Positions 8,832 through 18,600 of a stretch of 64,000 nucleotides of DNA are shown in pieces. The translations under genes and the position numbers were made by a program. Origin of the DNA: JBEISR01 sp044371425 (lineage in GTDB: Bacteria; Planctomycetota; Planctomycetia; Pirellulales; Pirellulaceae). A model generated the notes under the pieces. It did no database searches. It had not been told where the DNA came from and worked only from the letters and a program-made list of their open reading frames with translations. Position 1 is the stretch's first letter; the number at the start of each line of letters is the position of its first letter. The stretch is taken from NCBI GenBank assembly GCA_044371425.1, contig JBILTR010000008.1, forward strand, positions 1 to 64,000, written 5' to 3'.

Positions 8832-9240
8832 TGTTGACCTCGGGAAATGGGTGCACGGGCCGCCAAGCCGTTATGCGAAAAATTCGTCCAGCCCCAATTC
8901 GCACCTTCATGGAATTCCCACCCCGGCGCACTCTGCCCTTTGGTACACGCGCCCAAGGCCCCTTAATCGGATCCCCTTGGAATCGCTAGCACTTCCCAGA
9001 TCCCAAGCTGTTGCCTTTGGAATGAGAGGCTTGCAGCGGGTTGACGCCGGGATGGGTATGCCGACCGGAATCTCAGACTCTCTGCGAAAGCTCCGGTGGA
9101 AAACCTCTCGATTCCTTTACAGAAAAAAGGCCTTTTTCTTCTCTTTCATTCGCTAACCTCTCTGGGCGAGGTACCGACGGTTCTCCGTTGGGGTGGCAGC
9201 ATGCTTTTTCACCGGCAGCTATTCGACGGAGAGAAAATCG
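8832..9240. promoter_or_regulatory. divergent intergenic region, OprB porin / DUF1559 gene
   Basis: About 410 bases separate two divergently transcribed genes, so promoters for both must lie here. The only motif I can point to is a perfect 14-bp palindrome at 9124-9137 (AAAAAGGCCTTTTT), about 105 bases before the DUF1559 start. I cannot place -35/-10 boxes with confidence. Confidence 0.45.
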
Positions 9241-10290
9241 ATGGAACGCAAGGTAGTTCGCGGTGGCTTTACGCTGGTGGAGTTGCTGGTGGTGATCGCG
9301 ATTATTGGAGTCCTTGTGGGGCTCTTGTTACCAGCGGTCCAAGCCGCTCGCGAAGCCGCTCGCCGTATGCAGTGCTCCAACAACCTCAAGCAACTTGGCT
9401 TGGCGGTTCTCAATCACGAGAGCACCTACAAGAAGATGCCGCCAAGTCTTTTCGTCAACTTGGGGTTGCCTCCTGGTGGATCGGGGCAGCCGGGATTTCC
9501 CTATCCCGGCATTGTGCATGCGTGGGCACCGGCACTGCTGCCTTACATTGAGCAGACGCAGGTATTCAACCTGTACGACCAAAAGTTCCCCTGGTTCTCT
9601 AGCTCGGCAATCGTACCGGGGACGCCAAACAATCAGCTTGCATTGCAAACGAAGATCGCCACCTTCCTTTGCCCTTCGACGCCAGGCGGTTCGGATCGCA
9701 CGGTTTCGGGCACCTACACTTTTGGCGCACCCTTCCCTTACCAGAACCTCGCGGTCACCGACTACGCAACCTGTAGCAGTATCAACCCGGGATCGATTAC
9801 GTTTTTCGGCTATCCCGCAGGGACGACGCAAGCGACGTTGTATAGCGCTTTGAGCCCCGAGTTGATCGGTCCAGGAATTCCATTGTTGGGCACGACAGCC
9901 ACCAGGGCGAACAAAATCAGCTCCATCATCGATGGCACTTCCCAGACCATCTTGCTGTGCGAGGATGCAGGGCGGCCGAACTTCTATGTGGCAGGAAAGA
10001 AAATCCCCAATGCAGTGCTTCGCGATGGTGGGTGGGGGCATCATGAGAATGATTACGGTCTGGATGGGGCGATCAAGGGAGGGACAGCGTCTCCAGGCAA
10101 CTGTGTGATCAACTGCCACAATGACAACGAAACCTATGCGTTCCATCCTGGCGGAGCCAATCATGCGATGGCAGATGGAAGCGTGAATTTCTATTCCGAA
10201 TCGATATCGCCGCAGATCTATGCCGCGCTGATCACTGCGCAGGGTGGCGGTTTAACCCCAGCGGAGGTCGCGCCGAATTCCGGCGATTGA
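9241..10290 (+). CDS. DUF1559 pseudopilin-like protein, copy 1
   Basis: 349 residues from ATG 9241 (GGAGA eight bases upstream). It begins with a type IV pilin-like prepilin signal: short basic leader, the cleavage site GGFTLVEL and one hydrophobic helix (LLVVIAIIGVLVGLLLPAV). This is followed by the invariant AAREAARRMQCSNNLKQL of planctomycete DUF1559 proteins. Near the C-terminus is the H-x9-DG signature (HPGGANHAMADG). Prepilin peptidase should cut after the Gly and methylate the Phe. The family is hugely expanded in planctomycetes; its role in pseudopili or secreted matrix is unproven. A second copy follows at 10898, each paired with a small lipoprotein gene. Confidence 0.95.
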   Translation: MERKVVRGGFTLVELLVVIAIIGVLVGLLLPAVQAAREAARRMQCSNNLKQLGLAVLNHESTYKKMPPSLFVNLGLPPGGSGQPGFPYPGIVHAWAPALLPYIEQTQVFNLYDQKFPWFSSSAIVPGTPNNQLALQTKIATFLCPSTPGGSDRTVSGTYTFGAPFPYQNLAVTDYATCSSINPGSITFFGYPAGTTQATLYSALSPELIGPGIPLLGTTATRANKISSIIDGTSQTILLCEDAGRPNFYVAGKKIPNAVLRDGGWGHHENDYGLDGAIKGGTASPGNCVINCHNDNETYAFHPGGANHAMADGSVNFYSESISPQIYAALITAQGGGLTPAEVAPNSGD

Positions 10291-10351
10291 CCGTTGTCCT
10301 GTGAAGTTCAACCTGCGGACGGCAAGTCACACCGTCAGGGAGTGAAGCAGC

Positions 10352-10828
10352 ATGCTGGAATATGTGCGATGGTCTGGATCGATGGTGATGCTGCTGGTCA
10401 CGTTGGTTGGTTGCGCTCCATCCGCACCGAAGACATATCCCGTTCAAGGGTCAGTCAAGACGACAACCGGGGAGCCATGTTCGGGGGCGCTTGTGGTGTT
10501 TCACCCAAGCGAAGAGGGGAGGAAAAATGCTCCCAAGCCCTTCGCAACCTGTGGCTCGGACGGTTCATTTCGTTTGACAACCTATCAGGAAGGAGATGGC
10601 GCTGAGCAGGGGGAGTATGCCGTGACCGTTGTCTGGCCGGGGGAGGTCGCTGCAGGGGAGATGAGCCTCAGCAGTGAAGGTAAGGCGACAGGGGCTGACC
10701 GACTGGGAAACAACTACGGCGATCCTCGCAGCCCTCGACTGAAGGCCACGGTCCGCATCGATCCGACGCAGTCGATCGCATTGGAGGTTGACCCCTCGAT
10801 AGCTCCGCCCGTCGTTGCGGATCCATAG
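10352..10828 (+). CDS. lipoprotein with carboxypeptidase-regulatory-like (transthyretin-type) domain
   Basis: A 158-residue protein. The signal helix ends in the lipobox LVGC (Cys21), so it should be lipid-anchored. The mature part is one small beta-sandwich: the PVQGSV strand, then SGALVVFHP, then GSDGSFRLTTY and GEYAVTVVWPG, the usual pattern of carboxypeptidase-regulatory-like folds. A conserved late segment, NNYGDPRSPRLKATV, is common in planctomycete lipoproteins encoded beside DUF1559 genes. AGGGAG precedes ATG 10352. It lies 61 bases after pseudopilin copy 1. The function is unknown; the steady pairing suggests it helps anchor or assemble the pseudopilin. Confidence 0.8.
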   Translation: MLEYVRWSGSMVMLLVTLVGCAPSAPKTYPVQGSVKTTTGEPCSGALVVFHPSEEGRKNAPKPFATCGSDGSFRLTTYQEGDGAEQGEYAVTVVWPGEVAAGEMSLSSEGKATGADRLGNNYGDPRSPRLKATVRIDPTQSIALEVDPSIAPPVVADP

Positions 10829-10897
10829 TTATTCGAATCTCCAAAGTCAGATTCAGGAATGTAATCTTTTTCAGCACCAAGATTGACGGAGCGTTCC

Positions 10898-11863
10898 ATG
10901 AGACGAATTCGAATTCGATGCGCGTTCACTCTAGTGGAGCTTCTGGTGGTAATCGCCATCATCGGGCTATTGGTTGGGCTTCTCCTGCCTGCCGTTCAAT
11001 CGGCTCGCGAAGCCGCTAGGAGAATGCAATGCTCGAACAATCTCAAACAGATGGCCCTAGCGATTCATAACTACGAATCGAGTTTCAAAAAGATCCCCTG
11101 CGCTATCATGGGAAGCCCGATCGACGGGCATCGATTTGATGATGACGGGTTTGGTTGGCAAAGTGCCATCCTTCCGTTCATTGAGCAACAAAATCTATAC
11201 AACCAAATCACAGGTCACCCCCTGTGGGGTGCGGAAGGGGCACTGGAGCTCAACCAAGCCCTCTCGGGTCGACCGATTCCCGGAGGCGAAGTGGAAGTTG
11301 CTACTTACCGCTGCCCCTCGTCGACCCTTCCAAAGATTGTCCCTGAATTCTGGGCGATTCCTGGCGGACAGAATTTCGGTCCGTTAAGGGCCGAGAATCG
11401 TCAGATGATCGGTTACGCCGTCTCTGACTACAAAACAGCCGGTGGGAGTTGCTACGGGAATGATGGAGCGATGCATAAGCGATCGGAGGCACCTTGGCGC
11501 CGATTTGCCGATTTCACCGATGGTCTCAGCAACTCCGCATTGTTGTGTGAATCCTCTTACGTCACGGGCAACGGCACGACGGCTCCCACACGCGTCGAGG
11601 ACTGGCCTATTTGGATCGGTGGTCCCGGTACGGATGAATCGATTCGCACCAACGGGCGTACCAACGCCCCAATCAACTGCAAATGCAACCCGCAACGAAT
11701 GCTCTTCGCCATCAATGACGACTGTGCCTTTAGTTTTCATGCGGGGGGGGCGCAGTTTGCATTCGCCGACGGATCGGTTCACTTCCTCTCCGAGAACATC
11801 TCCTCCGACACCTACTGCAGAATTCACTCCATCTCCGACGGGCTGACTCTTGGTGATTGGTAA
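10898..11863 (+). CDS. DUF1559 pseudopilin-like protein, copy 2
   Basis: 321 residues from ATG 10898, with GGAG seven bases upstream. It carries the prepilin signature CAFTLVELLVV and the same AAREAARRMQCSNNLKQM block as copy 1. A divergent middle holds several Cys residues (for example in INCKCNPQRM) and the C-terminal H-x9-DG motif is HAGGAQFAFADG. Residues outside the N-terminal 60 and the C-terminal 40 differ strongly from copy 1, so the two are diverged paralogues rather than a recent duplication. The next lipoprotein gene starts 14 bases downstream, so cotranscription is very likely. Confidence 0.95.
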   Translation: MRRIRIRCAFTLVELLVVIAIIGLLVGLLLPAVQSAREAARRMQCSNNLKQMALAIHNYESSFKKIPCAIMGSPIDGHRFDDDGFGWQSAILPFIEQQNLYNQITGHPLWGAEGALELNQALSGRPIPGGEVEVATYRCPSSTLPKIVPEFWAIPGGQNFGPLRAENRQMIGYAVSDYKTAGGSCYGNDGAMHKRSEAPWRRFADFTDGLSNSALLCESSYVTGNGTTAPTRVEDWPIWIGGPGTDESIRTNGRTNAPINCKCNPQRMLFAINDDCAFSFHAGGAQFAFADGSVHFLSENISSDTYCRIHSISDGLTLGDW

Positions 11864-11876
11864 AAGGAGTTCACGG

Positions 11877-12350
11877 ATGAGCCGTTGCGAAAAATGGTCG
11901 CTGCTAGGGGGGCTTTTCTTGACCGTCGGATGTGGGTCGGGTTCGTTTCCCACCTCCAAGGTGACTGGTAAAGTCCTTTGCAAGGGGGTACCGGTTGCGA
12001 ATGTGCGGGTCTTCTTTGAGCCACTGCAGACAGGCAAGTCGGCGATAGTTGGCAAGTCGGGTTATGGAGTCGCCGACAAGGAGGGCGCTTTTGTTCTCTC
12101 GACGTATGGCGATGGAGATGGCGCTGTCGTTGGACGGCACCGGGTTCGTGTCGACCGTCCGCATCCCGAGGATTTTCCAGGGTTTCAATGCGACTGCGCG
12201 ACGAATTCCGAAGTGGATGTGATGGAGGTCGACGTGGCTGCAGGGAGAGTGAATTCTTTTGAAGTGGTCCTCAGGGAGAAGAATTCAGAAGTTGATCGAC
12301 CTTCGCTGGATGATGCGCCGGAGGAGGAGGCGGAATCGATGGAGCCATGA
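11877..12350 (+). CDS. small lipoprotein with Glu-rich C-terminus
   Basis: 157 residues from ATG 11877, with AAAGGAG well placed upstream. Signal helix with lipobox LTVGC (Cys19), then one carboxypeptidase-regulatory-like sandwich (KVTGKVLCKGVPVANVRVFF, GAFVLSTYGDGDGAVVG, HRVRVDRP). Unlike its counterpart at 10352, it ends in an acidic tail: the last 25 residues hold seven Glu and three Asp, including PEEEAE. Its stop codon overlaps the start of the HTTM membrane protein gene (ATGA), which implies coupled translation. That context makes the tail a conceivable substrate of the HTTM protein, but this is inference only. Confidence 0.8.
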   Translation: MSRCEKWSLLGGLFLTVGCGSGSFPTSKVTGKVLCKGVPVANVRVFFEPLQTGKSAIVGKSGYGVADKEGAFVLSTYGDGDGAVVGRHRVRVDRPHPEDFPGFQCDCATNSEVDVMEVDVAAGRVNSFEVVLREKNSEVDRPSLDDAPEEEAESMEP

Positions 12351-13888
12351 TGGCCGCCGAACACAAGAAGTCAACTGCAAGGGGCGATTGGCCATTGGAG
12401 CCACTGATGGGCCGCATCAATCGATGCTTCGAAGGTGCGGTTGATGGGTGTGGTTTGTATCTGTTCCGGATTCTCTATGGATTCATTCTGGCTTTCTGGG
12501 CATGGGATTATCTAACTAGTGGTCGCGTGACCTCGATCTACATCGAACCAAATTACCATTTTTCGTACCGTGGATTGGAGTGGATCAAGCCGCTCCCCGG
12601 GTTCTGGATGTATGGCGTATTTTCCCTTCTTCTTCTCGCATCGCTCGGGATAGCTCTGGGGTTCTTCTATCGCACAAGTGCCTTGACGTTTGCGATTGGA
12701 TTTACCTACCTGTTTTTCTGCGAGCGGACCAATTATCAAAATCATTATTACCTCCTGATATGGTTCTCGTGGTGGTTACCCTGGATGCCGCTGGATCGCG
12801 GGTGGAGTTTGGGTGCCGTGCTTTCAGGAAGTACCCAGTGGCGGGTGCCCGCATGGTGCCTGACGATGCTTCGCTTTCACATCGCCATTCCGTATTTTAT
12901 GGGAGGCGTCGCCAAGTTGGAGCCAGATTGGTTGACGGGTGCGCCTGTCCGTCAAATGCTCCAATCGCTGCAGCATTGGCCGGTTGTCGGTGGCATGTTG
13001 AATCAGGAATCTACAGTGTTTCTGATCGCCTGGGGGGGATTGGTCTTTGATCTTGCGATCGTCCCAATGCTTTTAGTTCGAAAGACTAGGATGCTTGCCT
13101 ACGGGGCGGCATGCCTGTTCCACCTGACCAATGCTGTTTTGTTTCAAATCCACATTTTTCCTTGGTTGATGATCGCGGCGACCACTCTTTTCTTCCCCAC
13201 CAGCTGGCCGAGGCATTTCTTTGGTTTGCCGACGGAAGGGGAAGAGCCTGAGCGATCGAGAGGAATCGGCATTTCGTCAGTGGCCAAATGGATCATCGGT
13301 CTCTATGTCGCGTTCCATCTGGTGTTCCCACTGCGCAGCGTTTTCTATTCAGAAGAGACTTCCTGGACAGAACGAGGTCATTATTTTGCGTGGAGGATGA
13401 TGCTTCGCGGCAAAATCACTGGGGTGCGCTATTACCTAACGGATGAAAAAATCGGAGCGACGTGGATTGCTTCGCTTCAGCGTTGGATCACTTTGGAACA
13501 GGCAAGTCGCTTTGCGAGAGACCCTGACATGATTCTGCAGTTAGGGCAGTTTCTTGGCGACCACTACTACGCTTCGACTGGCCGCATCGCCAAGGTTCAG
13601 GTCTTGGCCCTCAGTTCGCTCAATGGACGCAAAGCTCAGCTTCTGATCGACCCAAAGTGCGATCTGATGTCGATCGATCCATGGGAGCTTGGCCGGCAGT
13701 GGGTTGTGCCGCTATCCGAGCCGCTGAGGGTTCCTCCCTGGCAAGTTCCGCTGGAACAATGGGAGAAGTTCGTCAGCCTTCCTGATCTACCAGTTCCGAA
13801 CAGTAAGGAGCCATCGCTGATGGATCGAGCTATTTTTTATCGGCAGGCTCGACGGCCTGCGATTTCGGAAGGTGGAGCTGACCGCTAG
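12347..13888 (+). CDS. HTTM-domain membrane protein, vitamin-K-dependent gamma-carboxylase-like
   Basis: 513 residues with about eight transmembrane helices in the first 300, then a soluble C-terminal part. The HTTM domain is shared by vertebrate gamma-glutamyl carboxylase and many bacterial proteins. Here YFMGGVAKLEPDW (Lys190) aligns with human GVKKLDADW, whose second Lys (Lys218) is the proposed base that deprotonates vitamin K hydroquinone. NHYYL (132-136), FHLTN (258-262) and SWTERGHYFAWRMMLR also match the carboxylase family. It may carboxylate glutamates or run another quinol-driven reaction in the membrane; no bacterial product is predictable. The start overlaps the upstream lipoprotein stop by ATGA; an in-frame ATG at 12350 is equally possible. 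Confidence 0.88.
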   Translation: MMAAEHKKSTARGDWPLEPLMGRINRCFEGAVDGCGLYLFRILYGFILAFWAWDYLTSGRVTSIYIEPNYHFSYRGLEWIKPLPGFWMYGVFSLLLLASLGIALGFFYRTSALTFAIGFTYLFFCERTNYQNHYYLLIWFSWWLPWMPLDRGWSLGAVLSGSTQWRVPAWCLTMLRFHIAIPYFMGGVAKLEPDWLTGAPVRQMLQSLQHWPVVGGMLNQESTVFLIAWGGLVFDLAIVPMLLVRKTRMLAYGAACLFHLTNAVLFQIHIFPWLMIAATTLFFPTSWPRHFFGLPTEGEEPERSRGIGISSVAKWIIGLYVAFHLVFPLRSVFYSEETSWTERGHYFAWRMMLRGKITGVRYYLTDEKIGATWIASLQRWITLEQASRFARDPDMILQLGQFLGDHYYASTGRIAKVQVLALSSLNGRKAQLLIDPKCDLMSIDPWELGRQWVVPLSEPLRVPPWQVPLEQWEKFVSLPDLPVPNSKEPSLMDRAIFYRQARRPAISEGGADR

Positions 13889-13960
13889 CGGCCTCTGGTG
13901 GCGTTGTTTTCGAAATTCCGACGGGTCCCCGTGTTCGATAACTATCTGGGAGTGTTTTCG

Positions 13961-15361
13961 ATGAGAAATCGATTCCTTTGGCAGCAGACAGTTTGTTTGA
14001 TATTCACGTTTGCGAGTTCCATGGCTGCGGTGCGCGCGCATGATGGTGATCACCCGCATCCGGTCCGTAAACTGGCCGCCGCTGAAGCTTATGCTCCGGG
14101 ACTTGCTCCCGATCGTATCGTCTTGAATATCGGCGATGATCCAACGACGACCGCGAATCTGACATGGCGCACCAGCACGGAAGTAAGGGAAGCATGGGCT
14201 GAAATAGCGGAGGGAACGCATGGTCCTGAGCTGAGCTCCCGTAGCACCCAGCTTCCTGCCGTCAGCGAAGCTCTCTTGACGGACCTGAATACGGCTCATT
14301 TTCATTCCGTCAAGATCCGCAACCTCAAGCCGGGAACCTGCTACAGCTATCGGGTTGGGGATGGCGTGAATTGGAGCGAGTGGTTTCAGTTTCGAACGGC
14401 GTCTAACAATGCTCAATCATTCAGCTTCCTTTACTTCGGCGACGCACAGAACGATATCCTATCGATGTGGTCCCGAGTCGTGCGAGAAGCCTATCGAGAG
14501 GCACCCAAGGCGTCGTTCATGATCCACGCGGGCGATCTGATCAACAATGCGCAATCGGATGGTGAGTGGGGCGAATGGTTCCAAGCCGGAAGCTTCCTGC
14601 ATGCGTCGATGTTTTGTGTGCCAGTTGCCGGCAATCACGAACAGGCGAAGCAACCTGATGGCACGCGCAGGTTGTCGCACCACTGGCGCCCCAGTTTTAC
14701 TTTGCCGGAGAACGGTATCGCGGATCTTCCGGAATCTTGTTACCACTTTGAATACGGAAATGTCCTTTTTCTTTGCCTCAACAGCAATGAGAAAATCAAA
14801 GAGCAAGCGGCGTGGATGGAAAAGGTGCTGGACGGCAGCCACGCGACGTGGGTTATCTGCACCTTTCATCATCCGATTTTTTCGACCGCAAAGGATCGCG
14901 ACAATGCCTCTTTGCGAGAGGCATGGAAGCCGATCTTCGATCGCTATCGAGTCGACTTGGTACTGCAGGGACACGATCACAGCTACGGGCGGACCGCGTT
15001 GGTTGGTGCTGAGGTCCCCTTGACGTTGGGCAATATTCCCACGGGGCTCAATCGGATGGATGGCCAGGACGGAACCGTCTACGTTGTCTCCGTGAGCGGT
15101 CCCAAGATGTACAACCTCCAGGATCAGCCGGTGATGCGAAGATCGGCGGAGGATACACAGCTTTTCCAGGTGATCCACATCGATGGGAATCAATTGAAGT
15201 TCGAGGCGCGGACAGCGATCGGAGAGTTGTACGACGGGTTCCTCTTAACGAAAGATGCCCAAGGACATCGCTCCCTGAAGGTTTCTGAAGGCCTGATGCC
15301 GGAGCGGCGAAGGGAGGTCAATCCCAAGCCGTTGGAAGTTGGCGGAGCCGACGCGAAGTAG
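13961..15361 (+). CDS. secreted metallophosphoesterase (purple acid phosphatase-like)
   Basis: 466 residues from ATG 13961 (GGGAG upstream). A signal peptide (TVCLIFTFASSMAAVRA) and a short His-rich stretch (HDGDHPHP) precede an Ig-like N-terminal domain of the purple-acid-phosphatase type (LTWRTSTEV ... LKPGTCYSYRV). The calcineurin-type phosphoesterase follows, with metal-binding motifs GDAQND, HAGDLIN, AGNHEQ, TFHHPIF and QGHDHSYGR. The Tyr that gives true purple acid phosphatases their colour normally follows GDL by two positions; here the sequence is GDLINN, so the metal pair may differ. It is likely a periplasmic or extracellular phosphatase scavenging phosphate. It follows the HTTM gene by 72 bases. 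Confidence 0.88.
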   Translation: MRNRFLWQQTVCLIFTFASSMAAVRAHDGDHPHPVRKLAAAEAYAPGLAPDRIVLNIGDDPTTTANLTWRTSTEVREAWAEIAEGTHGPELSSRSTQLPAVSEALLTDLNTAHFHSVKIRNLKPGTCYSYRVGDGVNWSEWFQFRTASNNAQSFSFLYFGDAQNDILSMWSRVVREAYREAPKASFMIHAGDLINNAQSDGEWGEWFQAGSFLHASMFCVPVAGNHEQAKQPDGTRRLSHHWRPSFTLPENGIADLPESCYHFEYGNVLFLCLNSNEKIKEQAAWMEKVLDGSHATWVICTFHHPIFSTAKDRDNASLREAWKPIFDRYRVDLVLQGHDHSYGRTALVGAEVPLTLGNIPTGLNRMDGQDGTVYVVSVSGPKMYNLQDQPVMRRSAEDTQLFQVIHIDGNQLKFEARTAIGELYDGFLLTKDAQGHRSLKVSEGLMPERRREVNPKPLEVGGADAK

Positions 15362-15645
15362 ATAGCTCCAGGAAATCAGATGGGACCGCCTAGGTCCGCC
15401 TCGCATGCTTCACACTCTATCGCCAGAAAGCACTGGCTGTGACCAGGCCAGTCTTTCATTGGAAGCCAGTTGCCTCCACCAGACTCTTTTCACCGGCTTC
15501 ACTTTTTTCGGTGAAGAAATCCTCGCCAAACCTTTCGAATCTACTTGGCACTTCTTCACGAAATCTGCAGTTGCGATCGGTACAACCTGTTTGTTCGCGA
15601 AGGCGAAGGCATGCAGGCGTACCGTCATCGAGGGAAGAGGAAGCC

Positions 15646-18600
15646 ATGGACAACAAGACGAAGAGCAAGCGAGCTGGTTTCGGCAGTGCGGGGAAGGCTC
15701 GGCATCATCGGAGCTTACTCCAAAGGGCTCTGAGGTTGGAGATGCTGGAGAGGCGAGACCTTTTTGCTGTCCAGGCATTGAACGACTCCTTCAGCCTGAT
15801 CAGCGGTTCAAATGCGACGAATTCGGCGATCTTTCTCAATGTCCTGGGGAACGATCAGGGGCCTGCATTCACGCAGGCCGTATCCGCTGCCAACATCGAC
15901 TACACCGCCGCCAACAAGACGGCCAATACCGCAACCTATGTCATTCCTAACCGTCCCAGTTCCACCATTCCCCAACGCAGTCTGATCGTTGGGGCGATTG
16001 CGATTCCTGGGTCGGGAGGATATGCCGACATCGATCTGTCCAGAGATACCGATGCACTGGACAACGGCAATGCGTCTCTGGTGCGTCTGAGGACGATTGA
16101 GGGGGTCGTTTTGGGGACGTCTCGCGAGAACCCCGTTCCGAACGCCGCTGGTAATGCTGCGATCAATCAAGTGGTGCTCAATTACATGGTGGGGACCACC
16201 ACGACCACTCAGACCTATCTTTCCTCGGTTGCCGCACCGGCTAATGATGGAGAACTGATCGCGAAGCCTGGTGTCGCTCTTTTCCCCTATTCCCAGGGTT
16301 GGGTTGGTGGTTCCTACAACACCAATGGATCTGCAATTGTCGGTCATCCCTCTTTGGCGGTGACGAACCCCGCGACTGGTACCTACGAGGTCGCTGTCTC
16401 GGGTGTCACCGATTCTTTCAGCGACGGTTACCTTTTCTCGATCACCTCTGGCAACAGCGACAATTATGCGAGAGCCGTTCCGATTGGTGGGAATCTGTGG
16501 CGTGTTGTGGTTCGTGATAATGCGTCAACCAATGCGGGGCGGGAGAGTGGACCATTTAGTTTGGTCTACATTCCCAAGGGAGCGCAGGGCTTGATCGGAG
16601 GTTTGGTCCGGGGCGATGCGGTCGAATCGACGCCGATGATTCAATCTTCCGGTGGTTTCTCGATTGTGCGTACCGGGCCAGGAAACTGGACCATGACCGT
16701 CGACGGACATTCACCTACCACTGGTGTGCTGGTGCTGGAGTCTGGGGATACCGATCGAACGGCTGGGCTGAACAGCTATTTCACCTACGAACCGGCAGCC
16801 AACGGAACCGATTTTCTGATCCGTCAGATCCAATTTGAAGGAACGGCGACCAATCTTGTCGACGACGACTTTCTGGTGCAGTTCATTCCTTTTGAGAATC
16901 GCATCGCTCCTACGTCGGGGCTGACGCTGGTCAGTTATGGAAGCCCGGCCAGTCCCACGGGGCAGGCAAGTGAAAACGGCATCGCTCTTGTTGCTGCACC
17001 CGATGGCACGATCCGTTATCAGTACGACTACCCAGCCTTTCGAGCCATGGCGGCGGGAGTGGAAATCACCGACAGGATTGTCTACGCAGCGACCGATGGG
17101 GTCGACACTGCGTCTGCTGAGGTGTTGGTGCGTTTGCGGGGGACAAATGATGCGCCCTATCAACTGGGCGATATTGCTGCCTTGAGTTTTGTGGAGGATG
17201 GAACCGCGCAGACCGTGGATCTAGCGACGATTTTTGCCGATTACGATACGGGCGATTCGCTTTCCTTTCAGATCGCAATGGTCCCGGATGCGCCTGTCAC
17301 AGCATCGATCACGGGATCGATTCTTACCTTCACCCCGTTGGCGGATCGATTCGGAGCGTTCTCCTACACAGTGAGCGCTACCGACGGCAGGGGAGCTTCG
17401 ATCACCACTCCACGTTACAACGGTACGATCGAATCCCAGGCCGATGCGGCCCGCGCCATCGGCGACTCGGCGAGCACCACGAAAGATTCTCCTGTGGTGA
17501 TCGCATCTTTGTTCAATGATTTTTGGCCTGACACGACTCCTTACTCGGTGTCGGCGGCGAGTCTGCTAGGCAATTCCACTGCCACAACCGATGCGACGAC
17601 CGAGTGGTCGGTTGCTCTGACGACCTCCGGACGCAATGCCCTAGCGCTGGCCGATTCCGTTCCCAATCAGTTCCTAGGGGAAGTCCGATTGAGCCGTGAC
17701 GGACAGTTGCTGGAGCAAAGTCGCGGAGTGCTCTTGGGAACGCCGGCCGACGATAGCAGTCCTTACAGCACCATCAATACCTTTGGAAACCTCGTCAACA
17801 GCGTCAGCAATGGCTATTGGTTGGCGATGAGAATTGGCGCTACTGGCAACGGAGATCGCAATGGCCCGATGTCGGCGGGATTTTTCCCTTTTGCAGAGGG
17901 ATGGACTGGCGGGCACATCAACAGCGCCGGGCAGCTGCTGTCGGGGGTTGGTGTCAGCCAATCGAACGTGGTGAAAGTCGCCAATGGGCTATTTGAAGTG
18001 ACTGTACCTGAGGTCACTGACGCACTGACCGACGGGTACCTTTTCGCGACGGCAGCACAGAATGACGACAACGCCGTTTCCGTCAGACCGGTGCCTGGTA
18101 CCAACCGCTGGCAGATTCGAAACAATGACAATGATGATGCAGCCAATGGGTTTGAGGATGATGGAATCAGCTTTATCTACCTTCCTGCCTCGACCCCTGG
18201 CCTGATCGCCGGGCGTTGGAACAGCGCCGCCGGTTCATTCCATCAAGTCACTGGCGGTGTCGCCGCGACGGCTGATGTGGCAGGTGCCCTAAGCCTGACT
18301 ATCCCTGGTCAAGATCCAGCATCGGGAACTCTAGTCGCGATTGCGTCGGGGACGGTGCAAGCAACGGTCAATGGTGTTTTGACCGATGTACCGACAAGTC
18401 AGGCGGTCAACTTTCAGAATGCATCAGGCCAGTTTGTGCTCAAGAGTCGAGCGACGGGGGCTTTCGATCCACTGGTAGCAGATATCCAGTTCGTTTTCCT
18501 GCCGTTTCTGGATCCTTTGGAGCGATTGGCGCCCAATCCTTTCAGCATCACTTCGCATCAGGCTGTCAGTGACCTGGGCGTTACGGTGACGCTACAGGCC

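Noticed and set aside
15439..15645. Upstream extension of the giant surface protein by 69 codons
   Set aside because: The extension is Ser/Arg-rich with no signal; the LEPR-XLL motif normally lies about 30-40 residues from the start, which fits ATG 15646.
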